This document shows positions 1 through 8,810 of a stretch of 64,000 nucleotides of DNA, piece after piece. Made by a program: the position numbers and the translations under genes. The stretch is from Paenibacillus phytorum. GTDB taxonomy: Bacteria > Bacillota > Bacilli > Paenibacillales > NBRC-103111. The notes beneath the pieces were generated by a model, which was not told the DNA's origin, searched no databases, and saw nothing but the letters and a program-made list of their open reading frames with translations. The DNA is taken from contig NZ_WHOA01000190.1 of NCBI RefSeq assembly GCF_013141715.1, forward strand, positions 85,991-149,990, given 5' to 3'. Every line of letters begins with the position of its first letter. Position 1 is the first letter of the stretch.

Positions 1-2
1 AC

Positions 3-566
3 GGGGCGGAGATCTGGGAAGGTCCGGGCCGATTGATGGCCCGGACCCATTTGCCCCGCGAAACGGTTCGCCGGTTGCATGAGCTGGCTCTCCGCGAGGA
101 TGCGCATTTCTGGGGTTATTCCGTGGAGAGCTTGTCCAGCCGACGCAATTGGGGCGAAGAGCTGTTTGAAATCGACTGGATGAAGTTCGGCATGAAGCAT
201 GACGATTTGGCGGTAGTGGCGCGCATCCGTGAGGAGCTGCTCGGCTGGGGCGGGCTGGAGATTACTGCTTCCGCACCGGTCAATGTAGAGATCTCCGTCC
301 AAGGGATCTCCAAGGAAAGCGGCGTGCGGGAGGTTTGCCGACTGCTCGGCATCGACATGACTCAGGTCTTAGCGGTCGGAGACAGCGAGAACGACGTGCT
401 GATGCTGCAGGCGGCGGGGCTCGGCGTAGCGATGGGCAACGCCGAAGAGCATGTCAAGGCGATTGCTGATGCCGTCACCGCCTCCAATAACGAGGATGGT
501 GTCGCCAAGGCCGTGCAAAAATTTATTTTCGGCCTGGACGTAGCCGAGTGCCGGTCGATTGTATAA
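3..566 (+). CDS. HAD-superfamily (Cof-like, IIB) hydrolase, 5' end outside window
   Basis: The reading frame is open to the left edge, so only the C-terminal part of about 187 residues is present. It carries the HAD motif IV block VGDSENDVLML followed by GLGVAMGNAEE and ADAVTASNNEDGVAKAV, which is the classic end of Cof-type HAD-IIB phosphatases acting on sugar phosphates or nucleotides. The nucleophile motif (DxDxT) would be upstream and cannot be seen. The stretch before motif IV corresponds to the end of the cap domain. The substrate cannot be told from this fragment. A strong hairpin follows 117 bp downstream and separates it from the opposing germination genes. Confidence 0.85.
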   Translation, partial: GAEIWEGPGRLMARTHLPRETVRRLHELALREDAHFWGYSVESLSSRRNWGEELFEIDWMKFGMKHDDLAVVARIREELLGWGGLEITASAPVNVEISVQGISKESGVREVCRLLGIDMTQVLAVGDSENDVLMLQAAGLGVAMGNAEEHVKAIADAVTASNNEDGVAKAVQKFIFGLDVAECRSIV

Positions 567-682
567 GGATCGTCACCGCCGGGGGCTGGTGCCTGCTTAA
601 AGGCAAGGCGAAAACAAAGCCGTAAGCCGTAAAAACCGGCATGAAGTGGTAGGCCAAATGACAAGTAATTTATTTTTACGAA

Positions 683-716
683 AGAAACCAGCAAACCCTT
701 GAGTTTGCTGGTTTCT
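683..716. terminator. Intrinsic terminator, probably bidirectional
   Basis: A perfect 15-bp inverted repeat (AAGAAACCAGCAAAC / GTTTGCTGGTTTCTT) with a 6-base loop lies between the convergent HAD gene and the germination permease gene. T-rich ends follow the hairpin on both strands. Confidence 0.75.
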
Positions 717-776
717 TGCACTTCAAAACTTATTTGTCACCCAACACGTACTGGCCATTTCGCAACAAATGGGTTC

Positions 777-843
777 GAAATGTTGTACAAACTGCAACTT
801 CATAATAGCCTTTGGGCGTGTGAAATGTTGTAGAAACTACAAC
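777..843. repeat. Two copies of an imperfect GTTGTA palindrome
   Basis: Copy 1 (777-799) and copy 2 (822-843) both read GAAATGTTGTA, one base (C or G), AAACT, one base, then CAAC. Copy 2 is a near-perfect palindrome (TGTTGTAG-AAA-CTACAACA). They are 45 bp apart in a non-coding region just beyond the 3' end of the minus-strand permease gene. The role is unknown; they could be a dispersed intergenic repeat or a transcript-end hairpin. Confidence 0.5.
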
Positions 844-881
844 ACTGGTGACCACTATAGCCCATCTACAGGGGGGCGATC

Positions 882-1988
882 TCATGGTGTTGGATCTGCT
901 TTACTTGGTACTTTTCTTTTGCGTAAAACGGCCACAATAAGCAAAAGCAGCGGGATGAGCGTCATGATTACCGTTATTTCAAACGGAGCTGCGTTCTTTA
1001 AATAAGAATTTAATTTAGAAAAGTTGGGTAACCCCCACATGCTAAACACGATTGAAAATAAGCCAAGCGGAAAGACGACAAACCGGTAATCCGACAGACG
1101 AAATAATTGCCCGAAAGAGAAAACTGCCGAATAATAGAAAACCCCGATTTTAACGAAGTTTCCGACGATCCACAGGGCCAAGAGCAAGACCTCCATATTT
1201 TCGAATAAATTGCCGAGTTTAATATATCGGAAAGCGATCAGAATGGGGTGGATTTTATTTCCAATGTCTGGACCAAGTAAGAATAAGGTGATGAGATTAA
1301 CATAAACCATACTCAAGATGACTACACTCATTGAAATCATGCCCCACATCCTACCTTTTGACGGATCGGACAAGCAGGGTAGAAAGAAAGTCATCAAAAA
1401 AAATTCGGAAACCCAGGCTTGTGGTGTGATTGTACCCTTGATTACAGGGGTAATACCGTGGCTAAGGATAGGAAATATATTTTTTACGTCCGCATCAGGG
1501 ATAAGAAGTAACAGAATTAAAGTTGGTATAAGAAAAAGAGGTGTTAAAACCACAGCGCTCCTTGCCAACAGCTCTGCCCCGCCGCGCACAGCAAAAGCAC
1601 ACAAAAGGATTATAGTGGAAATGATTAACAGTAGAGGGGTTTTAAATAGAAAATTGCCTTTAACGAACTCGGCATACTCTCGAGAAATAGTTCCGATCGT
1701 ATGAAGAGAATACAGGAAGTACATCATACCGATGATTTTCCCTATTATTTTCCCGACAATGTGTTCGCTGTATTGGATAACGGTCTCTTTCGGATAGAGC
1801 TGGTGTAAGCGGGTTACCAAATAAACGTTTAGAAAACCAATCAAAGATGCCAAAATCCCAGTCAGCCAAAGATCGTTCTTCGCAGACTGGGCCGCAATCG
1901 CCGGGAGCACTAGAAAACCTGTTGCTAACACTGTCGAATACATCATGACGCCTAATTGAAAGGCTGAAATTTTCCCTTTTTCTAACAT
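882..1988 (-). CDS. Spore germination permease, GerAB/GerKB type
   Basis: A roughly 368-residue integral membrane protein of the amino-acid-permease-like spore germination family (B subunit of GerA-type receptors), expected in the spore inner membrane. It starts with KGKISAFQLGVMMYSTVLATGFLVLP, shown here in shorter form as ISAFQLGVMM and TGFLVLP, a typical first helix for GerAB proteins. About ten hydrophobic segments and a basic tail (LRKRKVPSKAD) follow, and the length is normal. A GTG three bases upstream (1991) is an alternative start; GGAAAGGATGGTGA supplies the ribosome site. Its A-subunit partner directly upstream is broken and no C-subunit gene is present, so this B subunit may be unused or may work with subunits encoded elsewhere. 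Confidence 0.85.
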   Translation of the reverse strand: MLEKGKISAFQLGVMMYSTVLATGFLVLPAIAAQSAKNDLWLTGILASLIGFLNVYLVTRLHQLYPKETVIQYSEHIVGKIIGKIIGMMYFLYSLHTIGTISREYAEFVKGNFLFKTPLLLIISTIILLCAFAVRGGAELLARSAVVLTPLFLIPTLILLLLIPDADVKNIFPILSHGITPVIKGTITPQAWVSEFFLMTFFLPCLSDPSKGRMWGMISMSVVILSMVYVNLITLFLLGPDIGNKIHPILIAFRYIKLGNLFENMEVLLLALWIVGNFVKIGVFYYSAVFSFGQLFRLSDYRFVVFPLGLFSIVFSMWGLPNFSKLNSYLKNAAPFEITVIMTLIPLLLLIVAVLRKRKVPSKADPTP

Positions 1989-2120
1989 CACCGCTCACCA
2001 TCCTTTCCAACTATGACTATACTCCTCCGCGTTTAGAAATCCCTTATTGTTCAACTAGTCCCTTTAATGGTTTGAAAATGAACTCAAGAAACGTAGTAGG
2101 TCCAGGTGTATTTGGCAGGT

Positions 2121-3389
2121 CTAACATGGATAATAAGCAAACGATGAGGAGTAATGGCAACGACGATGACCATCGGTGAAGACAAGGCCGGCCTGAACGG
2201 AGGCTTGACCAATAACGAGTGCTCCAACAATACTGACAGCAGAGCCTATCTGTTTAGGTAATCGTGCTCCAGCTTCACGAAGGGCTTCAAAGGTTACTTC
2301 CATCATCAATGCTTCGATTAACGCTGGAAAAGGTACCGCTTCCCGAGCAGATGCCATACTGATTAACAATGCGCCAGGTACCATCTCCTGATGATAAGTT
2401 AGAATCGCTACATAAATGGACGGAAGCAAGAGAGAGATTAGTGTAAACGAGTAACGTAACCATCGCGTGGCTGTACCAACTATGTAATTAAAATAGTAAT
2501 CTTCTTGTGTCTGCATTAACGAAAAGAAGGTAATGGGCGCGATCATGACAAATGGAGAACCATCGGTAATAATCGCTATTCGCCCTTCCAGCAAGCTGCT
2601 GCAGGTCACATCAGGGCGTTCTGTGCTAAGAAAGAGTGGAAAAGGCGTGTATGGATTATCCACAATCATTTCCTCAATATATCCACTTCCCAGTATGCCA
2701 TCCATCCGAATACGTTCCATCCGACTTTTGATTTCTTCCGCCAGTGTCAAATCCACGATGCCTTCGATGTAAGCAATGACGACATTCGTCTGGGTGTAAT
2801 CACCAATTTTCATTGCTTCCATTTTGAGGTGCGGACTCTTGATAATACGGCGTATTTAGGAAGTAGATGTTCGAAGACTTTCAGTAAAGCCCTCACGAGG
2901 ACTATGGATTCCTACTTCAGCGGAAGGTTCATCTATGGCGCGTTTCTCCCATTTACACAATCCTAAAGCAAGACCGATTGCCTCGTTATCAAGCAGCAGG
3001 ATCGGATTCCCGCTCGAAAGATACTCACTGCATGTTGAAAATGTATGGAATTCATTGACGCGAGATACGGATATTTTTCGCTCGATGAGTTGCCTGATTT
3101 CGATGAATTCTCTGGCTTCCTCCCGCATTAGAGGGGTAATTACATATTCATCAATTCCATCGGCGTCGGCTAATCCTTCAGTGTACATAATAAAGGCTTT
3201 TGTTTTTCCATCAATTAAAAAAGAGCGCAAGATAACATCCGAACAATTCGAAAAAATGGATCGAAGCATATCTTCATTTTGCTGTAAATTCGGAAAAAGC
3301 GGCTGCTTTTGCTCATTGTCGGGAGGCTGTTGCTGAGTCGGCACTTGTGTGTGTTTGGTTAATAATAATTTGATAAAATACTTAATCAA
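2121..3389 (-). pseudogene. Decayed GerAA/GerKA-type germination receptor A subunit
   Basis: Two reading frames on the minus strand make one GerAA-like protein. The first (3389-2856, TTG start after GAGGGAG) gives a polar Gln/Pro-rich N-terminus and the soluble domain up to GFTESLRTSTS. It stops at a TAA (2856-2858) where the family has Leu or a similar residue, so a single TTA-to-TAA change explains it. The same frame then continues through RRIIKSPHLKMEAMKIG and the membrane part to QAGLVF. There an extra T (about 2179) shifts the frame: removing it restores VSPMVIVVAIT, the expected helix. Beyond this point no normal GerAA C-terminus can be recovered, so the gene is also truncated. Three independent lesions indicate a true pseudogene and not a sequencing slip. 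Confidence 0.8.
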
Positions 3390-3512
3390 GAGGGCTCCCT
3401 CATTTTGAAATTCAGTGGGGTGGTGAATTCCATATAATTGAAAGTTTAACAGTTGGTTGAACGTAACTTTCCTTTTTTATTCAATATAAGTTCTATCTAA
3501 AAATGAAATAAC

Positions 3513-3540
3513 TTCAATCCTTCCATATTTTCTGTATAAT
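3513..3540 (+). promoter_or_regulatory. Possible sigma-A promoter of the AraC regulator gene
   Basis: A perfect -10 TATAAT (3535-3540) has a weak -35 (TTCAAT, 3513-3518) at 16 bp spacing. The regulator's start codon lies 43 bp downstream. Confidence 0.4.
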
Positions 3541-3582
3541 GATGGTGAAAGCAGTTACAACATGGTGATGAGGGGTATTCCA

Positions 3583-5901
3583 ATGAGTCTTGCTCGAATT
3601 CGGTTCAACAAACGCAGTGTTATCGTCACATGGCTCATATCTTATATCTCTGTCCTTCTTATCCCGATTATTATTAGTGGGATTCTATACGCAGCTGCCT
3701 GGCATGTCGTGGAATCGGAAGTCAACCGTGCGAACAATTCAGCCCTGGAGCAGATGGAGCAGGCGATCGATAACAGCCTTCGCGGTATCGAGCGGTTAAG
3801 TTTGGAAATCGCTTTAAGTAAATTGGTAACCGGATTCATGAATACGGTGAAGCCATTGACCGATAGTGACTATTACGATTTGGTCAGCATTGCCAACGAT
3901 CTGCGGGTGTATCAGACAGCGAATGATTTTATTGAGCAAATCTACATCTACTACCGGAATAGCGACACGGTTATATCCACTCGTGACCACACGAACAGCC
4001 GTATGTTGTTCGAAAAGATCCACGAGAAAGACGGGATGAGCTACGAGGAGTGGGCGAAGTTTTTTGAGAAGCCTTACATCCAGGAGTACGCACCCATTAC
4101 GTTTAGGGAAGACGGCCATTCAGTCAAAGCTGTGATGTATGCCAAATCCGTCATACTCGCTAACCCGGATCATCCAGGCGCAGTCATTTTATTTGTCATT
4201 AAGGATTCCAAGCTGCTGGATAATATCCCATCCACGTCGGATAAAACCTCGATAGCGGTACTCGATAAGGAAAACCGTCTAGTTGCTTCAACTGGCTTTG
4301 AATCTAGAACGGACTTTCTGGATTACGACAAACTTTCTGGTAAAAATGGGATGTTTATCAGCGAGGACTCCGGTAAAAGGGCAGCCGTTTCTTATATCAC
4401 CTCTGGCAGCACAGGATGGAAATACATATCGACGATTCCCGCCGAATTATATGATGACAAGATGAAATATATGAAGAAGCTGATTTACGCCAGTGTGATC
4501 TTGAGCCTTATCATGGGCGGACTTGTCACTTATCTCTTTTTGAGAAAAAATTATAACCCAATCAACCTACTGATTCGGAGCTTTTCTGTGAAATCAGGGA
4601 TATCCTTTCATGAAGGCTCGAACGAGTACGGATTTTTACAGGATGCGTTGAATAATACGTTTGCGGAAAAAGAACAAATTGATAGGCGGCTGCATCAGCA
4701 TCGTGATGCCATTCGTTCGCATTTTCTTCAGGGGCTGCTGAAAGGCCGTTTGGAACAAAATGTCCCGATACACGAATCGCTTGCTGCCCATGATATTCGG
4801 TTGGCTTCACCGTATTTTGCTGTTCTGTTATTCCATATCGAGCATTTCGGCAAGTTTGAGATCGACGAGTATGCCGCTCCCGAGAAGGTGAGGATGCTGC
4901 ATTTCATTATTATGAATGTCGCTGAAGAAGTGATCGGTCATCACAATCAGGCCTTCATTACGGAAGTAGACAATATGCAAGCGTGCATCGTAAATTTCGG
5001 GACAGATCCGGATTCGCAAGAGTTGAAGCGTATTGCCGAGCAGGTGAAGTCCTTCTTACTGGATCATTTCCATGTCCATTTGACTGTGGCGATCAGCGGC
5101 ATCCATCAGGAGCTGTATGGAATCCCATCAGCGTACCAGCAAACCTTGGCAGCCTTGGAGTACCGGCTCGTTATGGGGAGCGGGGAAATTATTGGGTACG
5201 ATGATTTACCAAGTTCAGAAACGGTTAGGCAATCCAGCAGTTATTACTATCCATTGCCTGTAGAGCATCAGCTGATCAATTTTGTGAAGTCAGGGGATTT
5301 TGAAAAATCGAGTGCGATCATAGGCGAAATCATCGAGATTAACGTATCGGACGCGTCCTTATCCGTTCCGCTCGCCAAGTGCCTCATGTTTGATTTGATT
5401 AGTACGCTGCTAAAAACGATGGATGAAATCGGTACGAGCAGCAATAATCGGGCGTTAATCGTAAAAACTGACCAAATCGACCGATTGATGAGCAGTTCAA
5501 CCATCAAAGAGATGAAGGTACAGATTCGAGAAGTGCTGAGCCAGGTGTGCCGATTCATTCAAGAAGACCGTCAACAGGAGCACAACCAACTTAGCCAGCA
5601 GGTAATCGAGTATGTCAAAAGTAACTACTCTGAGGAGAATCTAAACATCTCGATGGTGGGCGATAAGTTCGGGTTAACGCCTTCCTATTTATCCAAACAG
5701 TTCAAAGCACAGACGGGTGAAGCGCTGCTTGATTTTATCAGCAGAACTCGATTAGAAGAAGCAAAGCGGCTGCTTTCTCTTCAAGTCTTATCTGTCACGG
5801 ACATTGCGAAAAAAGTCGGATACTCCGACATGAATACGTTCAATCGGATTTTCAAGAAATTTGAGGGCATTACACCGGGCAAATACAAAGATATTCAATG
5901 A
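3583..5901 (+). CDS. Membrane-anchored AraC-family transcriptional regulator
   Basis: A 772-residue one-component regulator. The N-terminus has a membrane helix (SYISVLLIPIIISGILYAAA, residues about 19-38), then an extracytoplasmic sensor region to about residue 300, a second helix (LIYASVILSLIMGGLVTYLF), a long cytoplasmic middle part and a C-terminal AraC double helix-turn-helix (ISMVGDKFGLTPSYLSKQFK, then VTDIAKKVGYSDMNTFNRIF). In Paenibacillus-type genomes such proteins usually activate the adjacent sugar-binding lipoprotein operon, which here follows at once. The ATG at 3583 is preferred because GATGAGGGG sits 7 bp before it; an in-frame ATG at 3562 lacks a site. Its likely operator is the direct repeat upstream of 6097. 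A sugar or glycan outside the cell is the probable signal (inference). Confidence 0.88.
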   Translation: MSLARIRFNKRSVIVTWLISYISVLLIPIIISGILYAAAWHVVESEVNRANNSALEQMEQAIDNSLRGIERLSLEIALSKLVTGFMNTVKPLTDSDYYDLVSIANDLRVYQTANDFIEQIYIYYRNSDTVISTRDHTNSRMLFEKIHEKDGMSYEEWAKFFEKPYIQEYAPITFREDGHSVKAVMYAKSVILANPDHPGAVILFVIKDSKLLDNIPSTSDKTSIAVLDKENRLVASTGFESRTDFLDYDKLSGKNGMFISEDSGKRAAVSYITSGSTGWKYISTIPAELYDDKMKYMKKLIYASVILSLIMGGLVTYLFLRKNYNPINLLIRSFSVKSGISFHEGSNEYGFLQDALNNTFAEKEQIDRRLHQHRDAIRSHFLQGLLKGRLEQNVPIHESLAAHDIRLASPYFAVLLFHIEHFGKFEIDEYAAPEKVRMLHFIIMNVAEEVIGHHNQAFITEVDNMQACIVNFGTDPDSQELKRIAEQVKSFLLDHFHVHLTVAISGIHQELYGIPSAYQQTLAALEYRLVMGSGEIIGYDDLPSSETVRQSSSYYYPLPVEHQLINFVKSGDFEKSSAIIGEIIEINVSDASLSVPLAKCLMFDLISTLLKTMDEIGTSSNNRALIVKTDQIDRLMSSSTIKEMKVQIREVLSQVCRFIQEDRQQEHNQLSQQVIEYVKSNYSEENLNISMVGDKFGLTPSYLSKQFKAQTGEALLDFISRTRLEEAKRLLSLQVLSVTDIAKKVGYSDMNTFNRIFKKFEGITPGKYKDIQ

Positions 5902-5908
5902 CATAAAG

Positions 5909-5947
5909 AAGCCGTACAAGCATGCTTGCGCGGCTTTTCCGTTTTTA
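5909..5947 (+). terminator. Intrinsic terminator after the AraC gene
   Basis: The hairpin AAGCCG..CAAGC-AT-GCTTG..CGGCTT is followed by TTCCGTTTTT. It separates the regulator from the transporter operon. Confidence 0.75.
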
Positions 5948-5982
5948 CATAGCGATTGCGTAAATTGAAGGTTGATTATTAT

Positions 5983-6043
5983 CGATTTTAATGATGCAGT
6001 TTCGGTTTTAACGATATCCGATTCATGGTTTTCGTAACATAAT
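5983..6043 (+). promoter_or_regulatory. Direct-repeat operator and activator-dependent promoter
   Basis: CGATTTTAATGAT (5983-5995) and CGGTTTTAACGAT (6003-6015) match at 11 of 13 bases and start 20 bp apart, close to two helical turns, as expected for an AraC-type protein. A -10-like CATAAT (6038-6043) follows. The hexamer 17 bp upstream of it, TATCCG, is a poor -35 and touches the second repeat, fitting an activator-dependent promoter. The link to the adjacent AraC regulator is an inference. Confidence 0.5.
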
Positions 6044-6096
6044 GAAATCACGGTGCACCGAAGTGCATAGAAGCAATTCATACGAGGGGGATTTAC

Positions 6097-7731
6097 ATGG
6101 GAAAATATGTGAACAAGAAGTCTTTTAGTATGGCATTAAGCGTTGTAGTGGCATCTAGTGTGTTCGTTGGTTGTTCCAAACAAGAGGCAGGTGTGAGCAC
6201 GACTTCACCTAAAGCATCTGCTGCCCCAACAGTGGCTGGAGCTAAGTATCCAATTAGTACGCAAGAAACGTTAACGTCTTGGGAACAGATCGACACCAAT
6301 TTGGCATCTTTTGTTCCTAATCTGGCGGAATCGCCGTTCGGCATGCAGCTTGAGAAAGAAACCGGTGTGAAAGTGAAGTATACACATCCGGCTGACGGGC
6401 AATCGAAGGAGCAGTTTAATCTAATGATTGCATCCAATAAATTACCGGATGTTATTGAATATAATTGGGGCGGAGGCGGGACTGCCGCTTATCCAGGCGG
6501 ACCTGAGAAAGCGATTGCCGATAAAGTCATTCTTCCACTCAATGATTTGATCGACAAGAGTGCGCCGAACCTAAAGAAATTGCTTCAGCAGGACAAAGAA
6601 TTAGACAAGATGATCAAAACAGACAGCGGCAAATATTACGCATTTCCGATGATTCGTCCCGACAATGGATTAGTGTTCCGAGGGCCAATGATACGTAAGG
6701 ACTGGCTGGATGAATTGAACCTGCAGGTTCCGACGACGATCGATGAATGGTATACGGTGTTAAAAGCGTTCAAAGAAAAGAAAGGCGCAACCGCACCATT
6801 TACCGCCCAGTATAGCAGTGAGCTGAACATCCAGGACGCATTCATTGGCGCCTTCAAAACAGCCAATCGGTTCTACATCGATGATCAAGGAAAAGTCAGA
6901 TACGGTCCAATCGATCCACAATTTAAAGATGCTCTGACCTTACTTCGTAAATGGTATGCGGAAGGACTGCTTGATAAAGACTTTGCACTTAACACGGATT
7001 CCAAGGCGTTAGACAACAAATTAATGAGTGACAGTGCGGGAGCAACTATAGGTCTATTAAGCGGAGGTATGGGGAGATGGATGGATACCGGGAAGAAGAA
7101 AAACCCGAAATTCCAGCTGGTTGCAGCTCCATATCCGACTTTGAAGCAAGGGGAACGCGCTTTTATCGGTCAACGTGATTTCAAGTATAATCCGGTTGCC
7201 AGTAAAGCCGTGTCAGGCGATTCGAAGAACGCTGAGCTCGCGGTTAAATGGATGGATTATGCGTACGGTGAAAAAGGCAGCTTGCTGTTTAACTTTGGTA
7301 CTGAAGGCGATAGCTATAAGATGGAAAACAATGTCCCTAAATTTAGTGAAAAAATCACTAAAAATGAGAAGTTTAACCTTCAACAAATGGTATCTCAATA
7401 TACGAAACCAAATGGTCCTTTCCTAGGTGACGCACGAAAAAGCTTCAATACGTTTAAGGAGCAGGACGAAGCGATTAAAATTTGGGGTGAAACGGATGCA
7501 GCCAAGCATGTTATGCCGCTTTTCATTACACCAACAATAGACGAAAGCAAAGAAGTTGCCAAATTGAACACAGCGATTTCGAGCTATAAAGAAGAAATGT
7601 TCGTGAAATTCATCATGGGCAAGGAACCCATCGAGAAGTTCGATGAGTATGTAAAACGCATTAATGAAATGGGTATCGATAAGGTGACGAAAATTTATCA
7701 GGATGCGCTTGACCGCTATAACAAAAGATAA
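6097..7731 (+). CDS. Sugar ABC transporter substrate-binding lipoprotein, LplA-like
   Basis: A 544-residue extracellular solute-binding protein of the large type seen in Paenibacillus glycan loci. It has a lipoprotein signal ending in VFVGCSKQ (lipidated Cys about residue 27) and a low-complexity Ser/Ala/Pro linker. The mature body has family features such as LPDVIEYNWGG, YYAFPMIRPDNGL and KDWLDELNLQVPTTIDEWY. It would bind an oligosaccharide at the cell surface and hand it to the two permeases downstream. GAGGGGGA precedes the ATG. A 15-bp inverted repeat lies between this gene and the first permease, which could let the binding protein be made in excess. No ATPase gene is in the operon. Confidence 0.9.
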   Translation: MGKYVNKKSFSMALSVVVASSVFVGCSKQEAGVSTTSPKASAAPTVAGAKYPISTQETLTSWEQIDTNLASFVPNLAESPFGMQLEKETGVKVKYTHPADGQSKEQFNLMIASNKLPDVIEYNWGGGGTAAYPGGPEKAIADKVILPLNDLIDKSAPNLKKLLQQDKELDKMIKTDSGKYYAFPMIRPDNGLVFRGPMIRKDWLDELNLQVPTTIDEWYTVLKAFKEKKGATAPFTAQYSSELNIQDAFIGAFKTANRFYIDDQGKVRYGPIDPQFKDALTLLRKWYAEGLLDKDFALNTDSKALDNKLMSDSAGATIGLLSGGMGRWMDTGKKKNPKFQLVAAPYPTLKQGERAFIGQRDFKYNPVASKAVSGDSKNAELAVKWMDYAYGEKGSLLFNFGTEGDSYKMENNVPKFSEKITKNEKFNLQQMVSQYTKPNGPFLGDARKSFNTFKEQDEAIKIWGETDAAKHVMPLFITPTIDESKEVAKLNTAISSYKEEMFVKFIMGKEPIEKFDEYVKRINEMGIDKVTKIYQDALDRYNKR

Positions 7732-7745
7732 CACCTTTTGGGCAT

Positions 7746-7805
7746 CTTGCAGGTGAATACGGAATACTACGCCTCTATAGTAAGTGGCTTGTATTCACCT
7801 GCAAG
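7746..7805 (+). repeat. Intercistronic inverted repeat
   Basis: A perfect 15-bp inverted repeat (CTTGCAGGTGAATAC / GTATTCACCTGCAAG) separated by 30 bp lies between the lipoprotein and permease genes. It is not followed by a T-run, so it is more likely an RNA-stabilising or processing stem that sets relative expression than a full terminator. Confidence 0.6.
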
Positions 7806-7838
7806 GAATTTGCCTAAGGAGAGAGAGGGAGCAGAGAA

Positions 7839-8795
7839 ATGAACACAATCAGTTCTGAAACGGTCATACCCTTCACAGTGAAAAAGAGATCCCGACTAGG
7901 GATATTGATCGATATCCGTAAAAATAAACTGCTTTATGTGATGCTCTTTCCCGTGCTGCTTTATTATGTAATCTTCCATTATGGGCCGATGTATGGTGCG
8001 ATTATCGCCTTTAAGGATTTTTCTCCACGCCTAGGCATTTGGGGGAGCGATTGGGTAGGCTTTGAGCATTTTCAAGCATTCTTTACCGGACCTTATTTCT
8101 GGAGGACAATAAAAAACACAGTACTTATCAGCTTTTATCAGCTATTGTTCGGATTCCCGGCACCGATCGTGCTAGCGCTTCTTCTCAATGAGGTGAAACA
8201 TGCCTTATTTAAACGCACGGTGCAGACCATTACGTATATGCCTCATTTTATTTCACTAGTTGTTATCTGCGGCATCATCAAAGATTTCACCGTCAGCGAC
8301 GGCGTATTGAATGACGTGATTGTCTTTTTCGGCGGGGAACGAACGACATTTTTACTTGAACCGAGCTTTTTCCGTTCCGTCTATGTATCTTCAGGTGTCT
8401 GGCAGCATATCGGTTGGGGAACGATCATCTTTCTGGCGGCTTTGACCGGCATTGATCAGGAACAATATGAAGCGGCTAAAATAGATGGTGCAGGCAGGTG
8501 GAAGCAGATGACGAATGTGACGCTTCCAGGCTTAATGCCAACGATCATCATACTGCTCATTTTGGAGATCGGAAGAATGATGAACGTCGGGTTCGAAAAG
8601 ATCATTTTGCTTTATAACCCAGGTACTTATGAAACGGCGGATGTGATATCTTCTTACGTGTACCGGGTTGGTTTGCAAGATTTCAATTATAGCTTCAGCT
8701 CAGCGGTTGGCTTGTTTAATTCGATGATCAATTTTATTCTGCTCATTTGTTCCAACTGGTTAAGCCGTAAATTTAATGATACTAGCTTATGGTAG
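7839..8795 (+). CDS. ABC sugar permease, LplB-like
   Basis: A 318-residue inner-membrane subunit of a CUT1-type importer with six predicted helices. The N-terminal part matches the LplB/YteP pattern (FPVLLYYVIFHYGPMYGAIIAFKDF, visible as YVIFHYGPMYG then IIAFKDF). The EAA loop that docks the ATPase is EQYEAAKIDGAGRWKQM. It forms a heterodimer with the next gene product. GGAGAGAGAGGGAG lies just before the ATG at 7839, and the following permease starts 15 bp after its stop. The nucleotide-binding subunit is missing here and is presumably a shared MsmX-like ATPase encoded elsewhere. Confidence 0.92.
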   Translation: MNTISSETVIPFTVKKRSRLGILIDIRKNKLLYVMLFPVLLYYVIFHYGPMYGAIIAFKDFSPRLGIWGSDWVGFEHFQAFFTGPYFWRTIKNTVLISFYQLLFGFPAPIVLALLLNEVKHALFKRTVQTITYMPHFISLVVICGIIKDFTVSDGVLNDVIVFFGGERTTFLLEPSFFRSVYVSSGVWQHIGWGTIIFLAALTGIDQEQYEAAKIDGAGRWKQMTNVTLPGLMPTIIILLILEIGRMMNVGFEKIILLYNPGTYETADVISSYVYRVGLQDFNYSFSSAVGLFNSMINFILLICSNWLSRKFNDTSLW

Positions 8796-8810
8796 AAAGG
8801 AGGCATAATC

